Positions 1 through 6,829 are shown, counted from the first letter of the stretch. The stretch is DNA of 17,968 nucleotides from DATLGB01 sp035540675 (GCA_035540675.1 DATLGB010000084.1:1-17968), one strand, 5' to 3'. The notes: generated by a model not told the origin, from the letters alone. Program-made: numbers and translations.

Positions 1-119
1 ACGCCCGCTTCGCGGGCGGCGGCGACCACGGCCTGCGCGTCCGGCCCGTCCCCGCGCAGGTGGAAGACGACGATGTTGGTCTCCAGGCGCCCGAGGTCGA
101 CCGTCACCGCGTCGCACGC
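1..119 (-). pseudogene. Inverted, diverged partial copy of L-threonine aldolase C-terminal region
   Basis: Read on the minus strand, this stretch encodes the same peptide as positions 151-269 on the plus strand (core VDL-RLETNIVVFHLR) and runs off the left edge of the window. The two arms pair as i + j = 270, with 5 mismatches over 119 positions. Two mismatches are silent gcg/gcc changes, one is Asp/Glu (gat/gaa) and two are Glu/Gly (gag/ggg). Similarity stops abruptly at position 120. The copy is therefore diverged, not an exact fold-back. It may be an assembly chimera between strain variants, an amplification fold-back at a contig end, or a genuine inverted duplication. Confidence 0.75.
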
Positions 120-269
120 GAACGCCCGGCGCATCGGCGAGGCGGTCGCGGCGTGCGACGCGGTGACGGTCGACCTCGAGCGCCTGGAGACCAACATCGT
201 CGTCTTCCACCTGCGCGAGGACGGGCCGGACGCGCAGGCCGTGGTCGCCGCGGCGCGCGATGCGGGCGT
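1..269. repeat. Large imperfect palindrome (119-nt arms, 31-nt spacer)
   Basis: Arms 1-119 and 151-269 are inverted copies (114/119 identical) separated by 120-150. Both arms code for the same threonine aldolase segment. The junction carries the short sequence cgcacgcg/cgcgtgcg, compatible with microhomology-driven template switching. Confidence 0.85.
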
Positions 270-381
270 GCTGGTGATGGCGTTCGGCCCCCGGACGGTC
301 CGCGCCGTCACCCACCTCGACGTGTCGCGCGCAGACTGCGAGCGCGCCGGTGAGGTGCTGGCCGCGGCGGCGGCCGGCTAG
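115..381 (+). CDS. L-threonine aldolase, C-terminal fragment (5' end missing)
   Basis: PLP-dependent enzyme that cleaves L-threonine or L-allo-threonine to glycine and acetaldehyde. Only about the last 88 residues of a family usually near 340 aa are present. The visible part matches the family's C-terminal domain: HANARR helix start, a LETNIVVFHL strand, GVLVMAFGPRTVRAVTHLDVSR, then a last helix ending AAAAAG and a TAG stop. The catalytic PLP-lysine domain is not in the window. An ATG at 73 opens the frame, but it lies inside the inverted copy and yields non-family sequence, so it is not the true start; genuine coding starts near the fold-back boundary at 115-120. The stop is interlocked with the stop of the convergent gene in the tetramer CTAG (378-381). 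The family call is firm; the low-specificity subtype (ltaE) is probable. Confidence 0.8.
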   Translation, partial: HANARRIGEAVAACDAVTVDLERLETNIVVFHLREDGPDAQAVVAAARDAGVLVMAFGPRTVRAVTHLDVSRADCERAGEVLAAAAAG

Positions 382-863
382 ACCCGCAGGCGGTCGGCCA
401 TCGCGCGCACCCGCGCGGGTGCGAAGCCGGGCACGCGCTCGAGCGCCTCGACCGACTCGAACGGCCCGCCGGCCTCGCGCTCGGCCACGATCCGCTGTGC
501 CGCGACGGGTCCCACGCCCGGCAGCCGCTGCAGCGCCTCGGCGTCGGCCGTGTTGAGGTCGATGCGGTCGTCGTCGAGCGGTGCGGCCGGGAACAGCGGC
601 ACCGACGTCGCGAGCGGCTGCGGCCGCGGCCGCGGGCGCGGGCGGACGGGCTCGGGCGCCGCCGGGTCCGGCCGCAGCGCGACGATGCCGCCGCGGCCGT
701 ACAGGCGCCGCAGCGCCAGGGCGATGAAGGCCGCCGCCAGGACGAGCGCGAGCAGGTCGCCGTTGAGGGCCGGGTCGCGCAGCCAGCGGCCGGTGGCCGC
801 GGCCAGCGCCGCGAGCGCGAGCAGCGCCGCGAGGTGGACGATGCCGCGCAGCACGGGGTTCAT
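378..863 (-). CDS. ComEA-like helix-hairpin-helix protein with two N-terminal membrane segments
   Basis: A 161-aa protein. Residues about 7-25 and 36-52 are hydrophobic and should cross the membrane. Residues 63-95 form a Pro/Arg-rich linker. Residues 101-161 are a double helix-hairpin-helix domain of the ComEA type: IDLNTADAEALQRLPGVGP, then FESVEALERVPGF. ComEA proteins bind double-stranded DNA at the cell surface during uptake, but no competence gene is nearby, so a general DNA-binding role is equally possible. ATG at 863 was chosen because a TAGCCT -10 element (876-871) lies 7 nt upstream; the longer frame to 941 would run through the divergent selO start. The TAG stop overlaps the convergent threonine aldolase stop within CTAG. 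Classical ComEA has one TM segment, so the two here make this a variant architecture. Confidence 0.78.
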   Translation of the reverse strand: MNPVLRGIVHLAALLALAALAAATGRWLRDPALNGDLLALVLAAAFIALALRRLYGRGGIVALRPDPAAPEPVRPRPRPRPQPLATSVPLFPAAPLDDDRIDLNTADAEALQRLPGVGPVAAQRIVAEREAGGPFESVEALERVPGFAPARVRAMADRLRV

Positions 864-903
864 CGCCGGAAGGCTACGCCGATGCGTCTCTAGCCTGGAG
901 GCC
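864..903. promoter_or_regulatory. Divergent leaderless promoters for the HhH gene and selO
   Basis: The 40-nt gap holds TAGCCT on the minus strand (876-871, 7 nt before the ATG at 863) and TAGCCT on the plus strand (891-896, 7 nt before the ATG at 904). With the usual 6-7 nt between a -10 element and the start site, both mRNAs would begin at or next to the start codon. No Shine-Dalgarno sequence is present on either side. Confidence 0.6.
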
Positions 904-2385
904 ATGAGCGTCGCCGCCCCGCCGCTGTTCGCCTTCGACAACTCCTACGTGCGCGAGCTCGCCGGGCTCTACGAGCCGTGGCGCCCGGCGCCGGCGCCCG
1001 CGCCGCGGCTGCTGGCCCTCAACGACGCGCTCGCGCAGGAGCTCGGCGCCGACCCCGCGGCCCTGCGCGCGCCCGACGGCGTGGCGGTGCTGGCCGGCAA
1101 CGCCGTCCCCGCCGGCGCCGAGCCGGTCGCGCAGGCCTACGCCGGCCACCAGTTCGGCGGCTACTCGCCGCGCCTGGGCGACGGCCGCGCGCTGCTGCTC
1201 GGCGAGGTCCGCGACGTCCACGGCCGCCGGCGCGACCTGCACATGAAGGGCTCGGGCCGCACGACCTTCGCGCGCGGCGGCGACGGCAAGGCGGCGGTCG
1301 GGCCGATGCTCCGCGAGTACGTGATCGGCGAGGCCATGCACGCGCTCGGGATCCCCACCACGCGGGCGCTCGCGGTCGTCGCCACGGGCGAGCAGGTGAG
1401 GCGCGAGACCCTGCTGCCGGGCGCGGTGCTCACCCGCGTCGCCGCCAGCCACGTCCGGGTCGGCACGTTCGAGTACGCCGCGCGCAACGGCGGCTCGGAG
1501 CTGGTCCGGCGCCTCGCCGACCACGCGATCGGCCGCCACCACCCGCAGGCGCGCGAAGCCGAGAACCCGTACCTGGCGTTCTTCGAGGCGGTCGTCGAGG
1601 CGCAGGCGTCGCTCGTGACCCGCTGGATGCTCGTGGGCTTCGTCCACGGCGTGATGAACACGGACAACATGACGATCTCGGGCGAGACGATCGACTACGG
1701 CCCGTGCGCGTTCATGGAGGCCTTCGACCCGGCGACCGTGTTCAGCTCGATCGACCACGGCGGGCGCTACGCCTACGGCAACCAGCCGCCCGTCGCCCAG
1801 TGGAACCTCGCCCGGCTGGCGGAGACGCTCGTGCCGCTGATCGACGTCGACGCCGAGGCGGCCGTCGGGGCGGTGACCGAGGTGCTGAACACGTTCCCCG
1901 AGCGCTTCGACGCGCACTGGCAGGCGGGCGTGCGCGCGAAGCTCGGCCTCCGCGAGGCGCGGCCGGACGACGCGGCGCTCGTCCGCGACCTGCTGGGGCT
2001 GCTGCACGCCCAGCAAGCCGACTTCACCGCCGCCTTCCGCGCGCTGTCGGCGTGGGCGCGCGGCGACGGCCAGCGCGCCGCCGCGCCGTTCGCCGACGGC
2101 GCCGCGTTCGAGGCGTGGGCGGCGGACTGGCGGGCGCGGCTGGAGGCGGAGGGCACGGCGCCCGCGGCCGCCGCCGGCGCGATGGACCGCGTCAACCCGG
2201 TCTACATCCCGCGCAACCACCTGGTCGAGGACGCGCTCGCGGCGGCGACCGCCGGCGACCTCGAGCCGTTCGAGCGGCTCGTCGCCGTCGTGACCCGCCC
2301 GTACGAGGAGCGCCCGGGGCTCGAGGACCACGCTGCGCCCGCGCCGGACGGCGACGGGCCGTACGTCACGTTCTGCGGCACGTGA
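904..2385 (+). CDS. selO: SelO/YdiU protein adenylyltransferase (AMPylase pseudokinase)
   Basis: SelO transfers AMP from ATP to Ser/Thr/Tyr hydroxyls of target proteins through a pseudokinase fold that binds ATP in flipped orientation; in bacteria it is tied to redox stress. The 493-aa length fits the family. Visible motifs: YAGHQFGGYSPRLGDGRA (79-96), HMKGSGRTTFARGGDGKA (113-130, ATP/phosphate-contacting loop), GFVHGVMNTDN (245-255, with the metal-binding Asn in the catalytic loop), IDYGP (263-267, the metal-binding DYG that replaces DFG), and NPVYIPRNHLVE near the end. The C-terminus is FCGT: the Cys occupies the conserved position that is selenocysteine in many eukaryotic homologues. ATG 904 is preferred over upstream in-frame ATGs because conservation begins there and a TAGCCT box lies 7 nt upstream. 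The helicase gene follows after 28 nt. Confidence 0.93.
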   Translation: MSVAAPPLFAFDNSYVRELAGLYEPWRPAPAPAPRLLALNDALAQELGADPAALRAPDGVAVLAGNAVPAGAEPVAQAYAGHQFGGYSPRLGDGRALLLGEVRDVHGRRRDLHMKGSGRTTFARGGDGKAAVGPMLREYVIGEAMHALGIPTTRALAVVATGEQVRRETLLPGAVLTRVAASHVRVGTFEYAARNGGSELVRRLADHAIGRHHPQAREAENPYLAFFEAVVEAQASLVTRWMLVGFVHGVMNTDNMTISGETIDYGPCAFMEAFDPATVFSSIDHGGRYAYGNQPPVAQWNLARLAETLVPLIDVDAEAAVGAVTEVLNTFPERFDAHWQAGVRAKLGLREARPDDAALVRDLLGLLHAQQADFTAAFRALSAWARGDGQRAAAPFADGAAFEAWAADWRARLEAEGTAPAAAAGAMDRVNPVYIPRNHLVEDALAAATAGDLEPFERLVAVVTRPYEERPGLEDHAAPAPDGDGPYVTFCGT

Positions 2386-2394
2386 GCGCGCCAC

Positions 2395-2400
2395 TATCGT
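2395..2400 (+). promoter_or_regulatory. Candidate -10 element (TATCGT) for the DEAD-box gene
   Basis: TATCGT lies 13 nt before the ATG at 2414, inside the 28-nt gap after selO. This spacing gives a short 5' leader of about 6-7 nt, unlike the 6-8 nt spacing of the other genes here. Read-through from selO is also possible. Confidence 0.35.
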
Positions 2401-2413
2401 CGGTCGCTCGAAT

Positions 2414-3850
2414 ATGACGACTTTCGCCGACCTCGGCCTCTCCCAAGAAGTCCTGCGTGCGCTGGCCGACGTGGGCTACGACTCGCCCAGCCCGATCCAG
2501 GAGCAGGCGATCCCGCACCTGCTCGGCGGCCACGACGTGATCGGCCAGGCCCAGACGGGCACCGGCAAGACCGCCGCCTTCGGCCTGCCCATGGTCCAGT
2601 TCGTCGATCCCGACGACGACGACGTGCAGGCGCTCGTGCTCACGCCGACGCGCGAGCTGTGCATCCAGGTCACGCAGGCGCTGCGCACCTACGCCAAGCA
2701 CCGCGGCGTCGACCCCGTGGCCGTCTTCGGCGGCGCGCCGATCCGCGATCAGCAGGCCCGCCTCAAGCAGGGCGGCCAGATCGTGGTCGGCACCGTCGGC
2801 CGCGTGCTCGACCTCATCAGCCGCCACTCGCTGATGCTGCACTCCTGCCGCTACGTCGTCCTCGACGAGGCCGACGAGATGCTCGACCTCGGCTTCCTCG
2901 AGGACGTCGAGAAGATCCTCTCGCTGTGCCCGAACGGCCGTCAGACCGCGCTGTTCAGCGCGACGATGCCGCCGCCGATCGCCGCGCTCGCCGAACGCCA
3001 CCTCTACGACCCCGTGACCGTCAAGGTCAAGGCGGCGACGCTGACGATCGACACCGTCGAGCAGTTCTACGTCGAGACGGCATCGCGCGAGAAGGTCGAC
3101 ACGCTGGTAGACGTGCTGCGCGCCGAGCGGCCGGACCAGGCCATCGTCTTCTGCCGCACCAAGATCCGCTGCGACCAGCTCTACCGCACGCTGCGCGACA
3201 AGGGCATGAGCGTCAAGGCGCTGCACGGCGACATGAGCCAGGGCGCGCGCGACGGCGTGATGATCTCCTTCAAGGAGGGGCGGCTGCCGATCCTCGTCGC
3301 GACCGACGTGGCGGCCCGCGGCCTCGACATCTCGACCGTCACGCACGTCATCAACTTCGACGTGCCCACGTCGCCCGACGTCTACGTGCACCGCATCGGG
3401 CGCACGGGTCGCGTCGGCCGCTCGGGCCGCGCGATCACGTTCGTCGAGGCGAAGCAGATGCGCGACCTCGAGGCGATCGAGAAGCACGCCAACACGAAGA
3501 TCGCGAAGTGGAGCGAGGGCGCCCACGTGCCCCCGGCCAAGGCCGAGGAGCCGCGCCGCCGCCGCCGCCACGCGCGCAAGCCGCACGATGCCGAGACGAT
3601 CACCGCCAACGGCGCGCGCTTCCGGTCGCTGATCGCGGGCGCCGGCCGCGCCGACGGCCTGTCCGAAGCCGACCTCGTGAGCGCCGTCCACGGCGCCGGC
3701 CTCGGGGGCGAGGACATCCGCAACGTCCGGCTGCTCGAGCGCTTCGCGCTGCTCGAGGTCCCGGAGGGCGAGGTCGACCGGGTCGTGTCGGCCGTCGACG
3801 GCGCCGACGTCGGCGGCGTCAAGCTGCGCCTCGAGCCGGTCCGCGGGTAG
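2414..3850 (+). CDS. DEAD-box ATP-dependent RNA helicase with DbpA-like C-terminal RNA-binding domain
   Basis: ATP-driven RNA unwinding or remodelling, expected in the cytoplasm on rRNA or mRNA. The 478-aa protein shows the Q motif (24-29, SPSPIQ), motif I AQTGTGKT (46-53), Ia PTREL (78-82), GG (106-107), II DEAD (151-154), III SAT (182-184), IV IVFCRT (244-249), V ATDVAARGLD (296-305) and VI HRIGRTGR (326-333). Motif Ib reads TVGR (127-130) instead of the usual TPGR. A basic linker (380-390, mostly Arg) leads to residues 395-478, which match the RRM-like C-terminal domain of DbpA/CsdA-type helicases. The overall layout is closest to CsdA/DeaD/CshA. The helicase call is certain; which E. coli paralogue it corresponds to cannot be decided from sequence alone. 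Confidence 0.95.
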   Translation: MTTFADLGLSQEVLRALADVGYDSPSPIQEQAIPHLLGGHDVIGQAQTGTGKTAAFGLPMVQFVDPDDDDVQALVLTPTRELCIQVTQALRTYAKHRGVDPVAVFGGAPIRDQQARLKQGGQIVVGTVGRVLDLISRHSLMLHSCRYVVLDEADEMLDLGFLEDVEKILSLCPNGRQTALFSATMPPPIAALAERHLYDPVTVKVKAATLTIDTVEQFYVETASREKVDTLVDVLRAERPDQAIVFCRTKIRCDQLYRTLRDKGMSVKALHGDMSQGARDGVMISFKEGRLPILVATDVAARGLDISTVTHVINFDVPTSPDVYVHRIGRTGRVGRSGRAITFVEAKQMRDLEAIEKHANTKIAKWSEGAHVPPAKAEEPRRRRRHARKPHDAETITANGARFRSLIAGAGRADGLSEADLVSAVHGAGLGGEDIRNVRLLERFALLEVPEGEVDRVVSAVDGADVGGVKLRLEPVRG

Positions 3851-3862
3851 CGCGGCCGCGCA

Positions 3863-4023
3863 CGCCCCCTGAGGCGATCCAGCGCCAGGGGGTGGCGCCG
3901 GATCGCGACGGACTGCGGAAACGCCGTGGCGTGTGCGCTCGGGCGCCGGCGGCGCCGGATCGCACACACGTGCACTTTTGCGCAGTCCGCGCCGATCCCG
4001 CGCCAGGGGGTGGCGCCGGGTCG
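3863..4023. repeat. Intergenic repeat region: two REP-like palindromes around a nested hairpin
   Basis: Two 30-nt direct repeats at 3876-3905 and 3994-4023 are 28/30 identical and 118 nt apart. Each has the palindromic core GCGCCA-GGGGG-TGGCGC; in the first copy it is extended by GATCC/GGATC arms. Between them is a nested inverted structure: outer stem 3909-3917 with 3981-3989 (9 bp), middle stem 3931-3937 with 3961-3967 (7 bp), and an inner palindrome GGCGCC-GGC-GGCGCC at 3942-3956. It fills almost the whole helicase-cyclophilin gap and I see no ORF in it. It may be a chromosomal REP/BIME-like element, a terminator complex or a structured RNA. Confidence 0.65.
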
Positions 4024-4052
4024 ACGCACCCGACGGCGGCGCGGGCGCGGGC

Positions 4053-4058
4053 TAGGGT
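4053..4058 (+). promoter_or_regulatory. -10 element (TAGGGT) of the cyclophilin gene
   Basis: TAGGGT ends 6 nt before the ATG at 4065 and no Shine-Dalgarno sequence is present, so the mRNA is probably leaderless. Confidence 0.5.
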
Positions 4059-4064
4059 GGCGGC

Positions 4065-4523
4065 ATGTCCCACGCCACGATCCAGACGAACCACGGCGAC
4101 ATCGAGGTCGAGCTCTTCGACGAGGACGCGCCGAAGACCGTCGACAACTTCCGCAAGCTCGCCGCGGACGGGTTCTACGACGGCCTCGTCTTCCACCGCG
4201 TCATCAAGGACTTCATGGTCCAGGGCGGCTGCCCGCAGGGCACCGGGACCGGCGGGCCCGGCTACACGTTCGAGGACGAGTTCAACCAGCACAAGGTCGT
4301 CCGCGGCGCGCTCGCCATGGCCAACGCCGGACCGAACACCAACGGCTCGCAGTTCTTCATCGTCACCACCGACGAGGCGCCGTGGCTCGACGGCCGCCAC
4401 ACCGTCTTCGGGCGCGTGACGAGCGGGATGGACGTCGTCGACGCGATCGAGGGGCTGCCGACCGACCACCGCGACCGCCCGCGCGAGGACGCGCGGATGG
4501 AGCGCGTGACGGTCGCCGCCTGA
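4065..4523 (+). CDS. Peptidyl-prolyl cis-trans isomerase, cyclophilin type
   Basis: Catalyses cis-trans isomerisation of Xaa-Pro bonds during folding. The 152-aa protein has no signal peptide and should be cytoplasmic. Cyclophilin signature: TVDNFRKLA (25-33), FHRVIKDFMVQGG (43-55, catalytic Arg45 with Phe50, Met51 and Gln53), MANAGPNTNGSQFFI (85-99) and WLDGRHTVFGRV (107-118). Trp107 and His112 sit where human CypA has the cyclosporin-contacting Trp121 and His126, so cyclosporin sensitivity is plausible. It stands alone: repeats precede it, and the convergent secreted-protein gene ends 22 nt after it. Confidence 0.95.
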   Translation: MSHATIQTNHGDIEVELFDEDAPKTVDNFRKLAADGFYDGLVFHRVIKDFMVQGGCPQGTGTGGPGYTFEDEFNQHKVVRGALAMANAGPNTNGSQFFIVTTDEAPWLDGRHTVFGRVTSGMDVVDAIEGLPTDHRDRPREDARMERVTVAA

Positions 4524-4537
4524 CGCGCGCGGCGCCG

Positions 4538-4560
4538 ATCCGCCCTCAGTTGACGCGGAT
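4538..4560. terminator. Weak hairpin between convergent genes
   Basis: ATCCGC (4538-4543) pairs with GCGGAT (4555-4560); the 11-nt loop contains the minus-strand TGA of the secreted-protein gene (4546-4548). There is no T-tract. It is a possible shared terminator of cyclophilin and the secreted protein, and weak enough to arise by chance at this GC content. Confidence 0.3.
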
Positions 4561-6606
4561 GCGCGCGGCGAAGCCCGTGCGCGTGACCTTCGCCGCGCGG
4601 ACGAGCTGGATCCCGAGCGTCGGGCCGGGATCCGGCGCCGACGACTGCGCCGACGGCCGCACGACGTGCGCCGTCGCGCGCCGCGGGCGCTTCAGCGGCG
4701 TCACGCTGTAGCTCGCGAGCGCGCTGCGGATCTCGAAGCGCGCGATCCGCGACAGGGCGATCCGGCGCTCGCTCACCGTCACGCGCCGGCCGTCGCGCAG
4801 GAGGGCGATCACCTTCGCGCCCGCCCCGGTGCTCGGGAACAGCACGTCGACGGTGCCGCGCCGGCCGCTGCCCTCCACCTGCCAGCGCGTGTCGATCAGC
4901 GTGGGGCGGAAGCGGTGCCGGGTGATCACGCGGTACCCGCCGCTCGCCGTGACGCCGACCGCGCGCAGCTGCTCGAACGGGCCCGAGAACGCCCTGCCGA
5001 CCGGGGACGAGGCGCGCGCCGACGTGCCGCGCGGGGCGGCGACGAGCCGCAGCGGCGTGACGCGCGTGTCGAGCGTGCGCCGCCCGATCTGCGAGGCCAT
5101 GACGCGGCGGCCGGCGAGGTCGCGCACCCACACGCCGAACGAGGCCGGCGGCGTGCCGCCGATACCGCCGGCGGCCTCCTGCCGGGCGTCGAACAGGCGC
5201 GCGAGCTCGACGCCGCCGTAGGGGAAGGCGCCCTGGTTGACCGCGACGATCGCCGTGTTGTAGTGCGGCGTCGTCACCGCGAGGCGGCCGATGTCGGGGT
5301 CGTAGGAGTACAGCGCGGGCGGCCGGGCGCTGCGCATGCGCCCGAGGCCGGCGGCGACCGCGCGGGCCGCATTGCCCTGCATCCGCGCGGCGCCGAGGCG
5401 CGCGGAACCGATCCCCTGCGGGACCTCGTGGACGCCGAAGGCGAGCGCGGGCGCGAGGCCGCCGCCGCGCTCCACCCAGCGCGCGTAGGTGCTGAAGCCC
5501 TGGTCGAGCATCCACTTCGCCCAGCGGCCGTAGCTCGCGTTCGGCTGGACGGCTTTCGCCCCGGCGATGCCGATCAGCGCCTGCTGGACGAGCCCGAGCT
5601 TCTTCATCTGGTGCCAGCGCTCGAAGCCGAGGCCGCTGTCCCAGTTGAGGTAGCCGGCGTGGGTCCAGTAGCCGGAGATCGCGCGCGTGACCCACGCGCG
5701 CAGCAGCCGCAGCTCGCCCGCCGGCGGCACCGGCATGCCCGCGCGCCGCGCCTGCAGGTAGAAGCGCGTGAAGCTCAGGACGACGTTGGCGTACTCCGCA
5801 GAGTCGACGTTCATCCGCGCGCTCGGGCTCTCGTCGGGCAGGTAGTGGAAGCGCAGCCCGGGCCCGAAGTTGCCGGCGGCAGCGCCGCGCGGCCCGGCGT
5901 TGGCCACGAAGCCGCGGATGCGGGCGCGCGCGTCGCGCGCGAGCGTCCGGTCGGCGCCGTTGACCGTCGCGTTGGCGGCGGCGACGAGGATGTACCAGTT
6001 GATCTGGTTGAGCCGCAGGCGCGGGTAGCTCCAGAACGGGCTCGTGGCGACCTCGCGCACGCGCTGGCGGAGCATCTCGACCGTGCCGTCCGGCAGCCCG
6101 AGCGCGTGCCGCGCGAGGTAGGCGTGCGCGAGCGCGTCCATGACGTCGGCGTCGTAGACGGGGTGCTGGTCGTTGCCGTTCGCCATCGAGTTCGTCCAGC
6201 CCGGGGCGTGCGCCAGCCGCGTCCCCTCGACCGGCTCGGTGACGTAGGTGGGCGGCTGCAGGAAGCGCAGCGCCAGCAGCCGCGCCCGGTGGTCGTTGCG
6301 CGCCGCGCCGTGGTGGCCGGCCAGCGCCGCCACCGCGTGCGTGAGCAGCAGGTTGGCGTTGACCGACGTGTCGACGCCGCCGCCACCGGCGCGGTAGTGG
6401 CGGGCGTTCTCGCTCCACAGCCCGTCGAAGTGCTGCTGCGTGCGGTCGGCGAAGGCCCAGTAGGCCGCGTCGTCGTAGACGGCCGGGGCGTGCGCCGCGG
6501 TCGCGACCGGCTCCTGCGCGCGCGCGGCGGGAGCCGCTAGGAGCGCGAGGAGGGCGAGCGCGGGCAGCAGGCGCCGCCGCGCGAGAGCGTGGGAGGTCCG
6601 AGTCAT
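4546..6606 (-). CDS. Large secreted protein of unknown function, possible alpha/alpha-toroid plus beta-sandwich
   Basis: A 686-aa protein not assigned to a named family. Residues 1-30 form a clear Sec-type signal peptide: Arg-rich start, hydrophobic LLPALALLALLAAP, then an AARA cleavage site before Gln31. The arginines (10-12) could also suggest Tat export. Residues about 40-420 look helical with many aromatic and His-bearing segments: NSMANGNDQHPVYDADVMDALAH-type (139-161), RLNQINWYILVAAANATVNG (198-217), THAGYLNWDSGLGFERWHQMKKLGL (315-339). Residues about 430-686 look beta-rich, opening with TTPHYNTAIVAVNQGAFPYGG (445-465). An alpha-helical barrel followed by a beta-sandwich, with a conserved-looking His-Tyr-Asn, recalls polysaccharide lyases of the heparinase/alginate-lyase fold; this is structural intuition, not a motif match. 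I see no cysteine in it. The start at 6606 was chosen because the signal peptide begins there. No -10 box or Shine-Dalgarno sequence is evident just upstream. Confidence 0.7.
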   Translation of the reverse strand: MTRTSHALARRRLLPALALLALLAAPAARAQEPVATAAHAPAVYDDAAYWAFADRTQQHFDGLWSENARHYRAGGGGVDTSVNANLLLTHAVAALAGHHGAARNDHRARLLALRFLQPPTYVTEPVEGTRLAHAPGWTNSMANGNDQHPVYDADVMDALAHAYLARHALGLPDGTVEMLRQRVREVATSPFWSYPRLRLNQINWYILVAAANATVNGADRTLARDARARIRGFVANAGPRGAAAGNFGPGLRFHYLPDESPSARMNVDSAEYANVVLSFTRFYLQARRAGMPVPPAGELRLLRAWVTRAISGYWTHAGYLNWDSGLGFERWHQMKKLGLVQQALIGIAGAKAVQPNASYGRWAKWMLDQGFSTYARWVERGGGLAPALAFGVHEVPQGIGSARLGAARMQGNAARAVAAGLGRMRSARPPALYSYDPDIGRLAVTTPHYNTAIVAVNQGAFPYGGVELARLFDARQEAAGGIGGTPPASFGVWVRDLAGRRVMASQIGRRTLDTRVTPLRLVAAPRGTSARASSPVGRAFSGPFEQLRAVGVTASGGYRVITRHRFRPTLIDTRWQVEGSGRRGTVDVLFPSTGAGAKVIALLRDGRRVTVSERRIALSRIARFEIRSALASYSVTPLKRPRRATAHVVRPSAQSSAPDPGPTLGIQLVRAAKVTRTGFAARIRVN

Positions 6607-6829
6607 GGGGAGCTGTGGCCGCCCGCGGGGAGGACCCGGCGGGTCTTCAGAGGCCGAGGGAAGCGTCGGTGCCGGCGCGCCGGGAGTCGTCGGCCGCCTG
6701 ATCGATCCCGCCTCGTCCGCTGGGACGAGTGGCCTTTCGGTGTGTCGTCGGTTGCACTGGCTGGGACGGCTGCGCGCCTGCGAGGTTTCGCGGGCGTGAA
6801 AACCTCCACACGCCGGTAGCCTTCGTTGC
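6607..6829. promoter_or_regulatory. Divergent intergenic region; ALDH promoter with operator-like inverted repeat
   Basis: No convincing gene lies here. On the plus strand, TAGCCT (6817-6822) stands 7 nt before the ATG at 6830. Just upstream is an inverted repeat GGCGTG-N10-CACGCC (6793-6798 and 6809-6814), covering where a -35 element would lie and therefore placed like an operator. Further upstream are a perfect hairpin CTCGTCC-GCTG-GGACGAG (6712-6729) and a small one GACCC-GGC-GGGTC (6633-6645). I looked for c-di-AMP, c-di-GMP, TPP and cobalamin riboswitch cores on the minus strand and found none I would defend. Confidence 0.45.

Noticed and set aside
73..114. ATG at 73 as the start of the threonine aldolase fragment
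   Set aside because: It lies in the inverted left arm; the codons before 115 do not encode family sequence, and the protein is obviously N-terminally truncated.
550..903. Long N-terminal extension of selO
   Set aside because: Residues before 904 are Arg/Ser/Ala-rich shadow sequence antisense to the HhH gene; conservation and the -10 box point to 904.
874..2394. 506-aa antisense frame over selO
   Set aside because: A GC-rich shadow frame: repetitive Arg/Ala/Val/Asp composition, no motifs, antisense to a certain gene.
2366..3967. 533-aa antisense frame over the DEAD-box gene
   Set aside because: Same shadow pattern; the plus strand carries every helicase motif.
3876..4023. CRISPR array
   Set aside because: Only two repeat copies, with a palindromic structured interval rather than a unique spacer, and no cas gene.
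4666..6540. 624-aa plus-strand frame opposite the secreted protein
   Set aside because: No domain and shadow composition; the minus frame has a signal peptide and coherent segments.
6607..6829. Riboswitch in the leader of the secreted-protein gene
   Set aside because: Small hairpins are present, but none of the c-di-AMP, c-di-GMP, TPP or cobalamin core sequences could be recognised.
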